This document shows, in pieces, positions 63,529 to 64,000 of a DNA stretch of 64,000 nucleotides (its first letter is position 1; every line of letters starts with the position of its first letter). Position numbers and translations under genes: made by a program. Location of the stretch: NCBI RefSeq assembly GCF_003289645.1, contig NZ_QLYX01000003.1, positions 310,001 through 374,000 on the forward strand, in the 5' to 3' direction. The notes below the pieces were generated by a model. That model saw only the letters and a list, made by a program, of their open reading frames with translations. It had not been told where the DNA came from and searched no databases. Origin of the DNA: Actinomadura craniellae. GTDB lineage: Bacteria > Actinomycetota > Actinomycetes > Streptosporangiales > Streptosporangiaceae.

Positions 63529-64000
63529 TCAGAGGAAGGCGTGTCCTTCGCCCCGGTAGGTGGGGACGGTCCCGGTCACCTGGTCGCCCTCGATCAGGTG
63601 CAGGGCGTCGAACCGTTCGCACAGCTCACCGGCCTTGGTGTGCCGGAACCACACCCGGTCGCCCAGGCCCAGCAGGTCGGCGGCGTCGCCGAGCAGGGGC
63701 GTCTGTACCTCACCGGCGCCCTCCTCACCGTCGTAGGAGAGCCCGGCGGGCAGGTACGGCCGGGGTAGCCGCATGGTGTCGCCCGGGCCGGACGCCAGGT
63801 AGCCGCCGCCCAGGCAGGTGACCACCTTGGGGCCGGGCCGCCGGACCACCGGCAGCGCGAACAGCGCGGCGGGCCGGCCGGTGAAGTTGGAGTAGTGGTC
63901 GAACAGGTGCGGCTGGTACAGCCCGGATCCGGCGGCGACCTCGGTGACGGCGCGCTCGGCGGCGGTCTTCTCCACGCTGCCGGTGCCGCCGCCGTTGACG
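63529..64000 (-). CDS. Alanine-racemase-fold amino acid deaminase/aldolase, C-terminal part
   Basis: The gene continues beyond the window's end; only about 157 codons are present. The frame runs through VNGGGTGSVEKT at the window edge and contains GSGLYQPHLFDHYS, LPVVRRPGPKVVTCLGGGYLASG and a C-terminal domain with GDRVWFRHTKAGELCERFDALHLIEGDQV. This matches the D-serine dehydratase/D-threonine-aldolase-like family with an alanine-racemase N-terminal barrel. PLP and a metal are expected; catalytic residues in the missing part are not seen. Confidence 0.8.
   Translation of the reverse strand, partial: VNGGGTGSVEKTAAERAVTEVAAGSGLYQPHLFDHYSNFTGRPAALFALPVVRRPGPKVVTCLGGGYLASGPGDTMRLPRPYLPAGLSYDGEEGAGEVQTPLLGDAADLLGLGDRVWFRHTKAGELCERFDALHLIEGDQVTGTVPTYRGEGHAFL

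Overview
The window is very GC-rich, densely coded DNA from an actinobacterium. Gene order matches two conserved actinobacterial blocks. The first resembles the Streptomyces region prmC–sua5–wecA–atp operon, with the filP/scy, methylmalonyl-CoA epimerase and thiolase group further along. The second resembles Mycobacterium tuberculosis Rv1330c–Rv1341 (pncB, clpS, DUF2017, mec, cysO, cysM, murI, MBL phosphodiesterase, rph, rdgB). A FilP/DivIVA-type polar coiled coil suggests a filamentous organism; a member of the Streptosporangiales or a relative is an inference, not proven.

Layout. 1–12.3 kb: end of prmC, a lone HicB-like gene, sua5 with a tandem-repeat tail, a DUF2207 membrane protein, wecA, and the complete F1Fo ATP synthase operon (atpI, atpZ, atpBEFHAGDC) plus a DUF2550 protein. 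12.3–27.2 kb: mixed housekeeping and lineage genes (cobalamin adenosyltransferase, aldehyde dehydrogenase, site-2 protease, NucS mismatch endonuclease, HEAT protein, two-domain hydroxyacyl-CoA dehydrogenase, hydrolases), with three copies of a 50-bp palindromic element. 27.3–41.8 kb: FilP-like cytoskeletal protein, a lipoprotein/OmpA pair, methylmalonyl-CoA epimerase and thiolase, an unusual ABC transporter, a thioredoxin-TPR protein, ACT-malic enzyme, an LPxTG surface protein, YqgE, DUF3039 and a secreted M43 protease. 41.8–52.6 kb: helicase, gluconokinase, NAD salvage (pncA, pncB), clpS, the mec-cysO-cysM cysteine pathway, glutamate racemase and an MBL-fold phosphodiesterase homologue.

52.6–56.5 kb is an accessory island splitting the conserved MBL–rph junction. 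It holds a radical SAM protein, a class III nucleotide cyclase fused to a degenerate Nudix domain, an adenylate-kinase-like NMP kinase, a small nucleotidyltransferase and a cupin. Parts are visibly less GC-rich than the surroundings. The cyclase sits two genes from a homologue of the mycobacterial cAMP phosphodiesterase, so making and breaking a cyclic nucleotide may be coupled here. This is the best candidate for an undescribed system.

56.5–64 kb: rph-rdgB, an unusual class I tRNA with a UAG anticodon directly behind bcp, a one-cysteine peroxiredoxin, small membrane proteins, a PfkB kinase–GH4 glycosidase operon, a SIMPL protein and the end of an alanine-racemase-fold enzyme.

A second strong candidate is regulatory. 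Between mec and cysO lie a 33-codon leaderless ORF ending Cys-Arg-stop and two hairpins that exclude a third pairing, the form of a cysteine-responsive attenuator. Many genes in the window have a TANNNT box 6–8 nt before their start codon, pointing to widespread leaderless transcription. No rRNA, CRISPR array, insertion sequence or prophage was seen.
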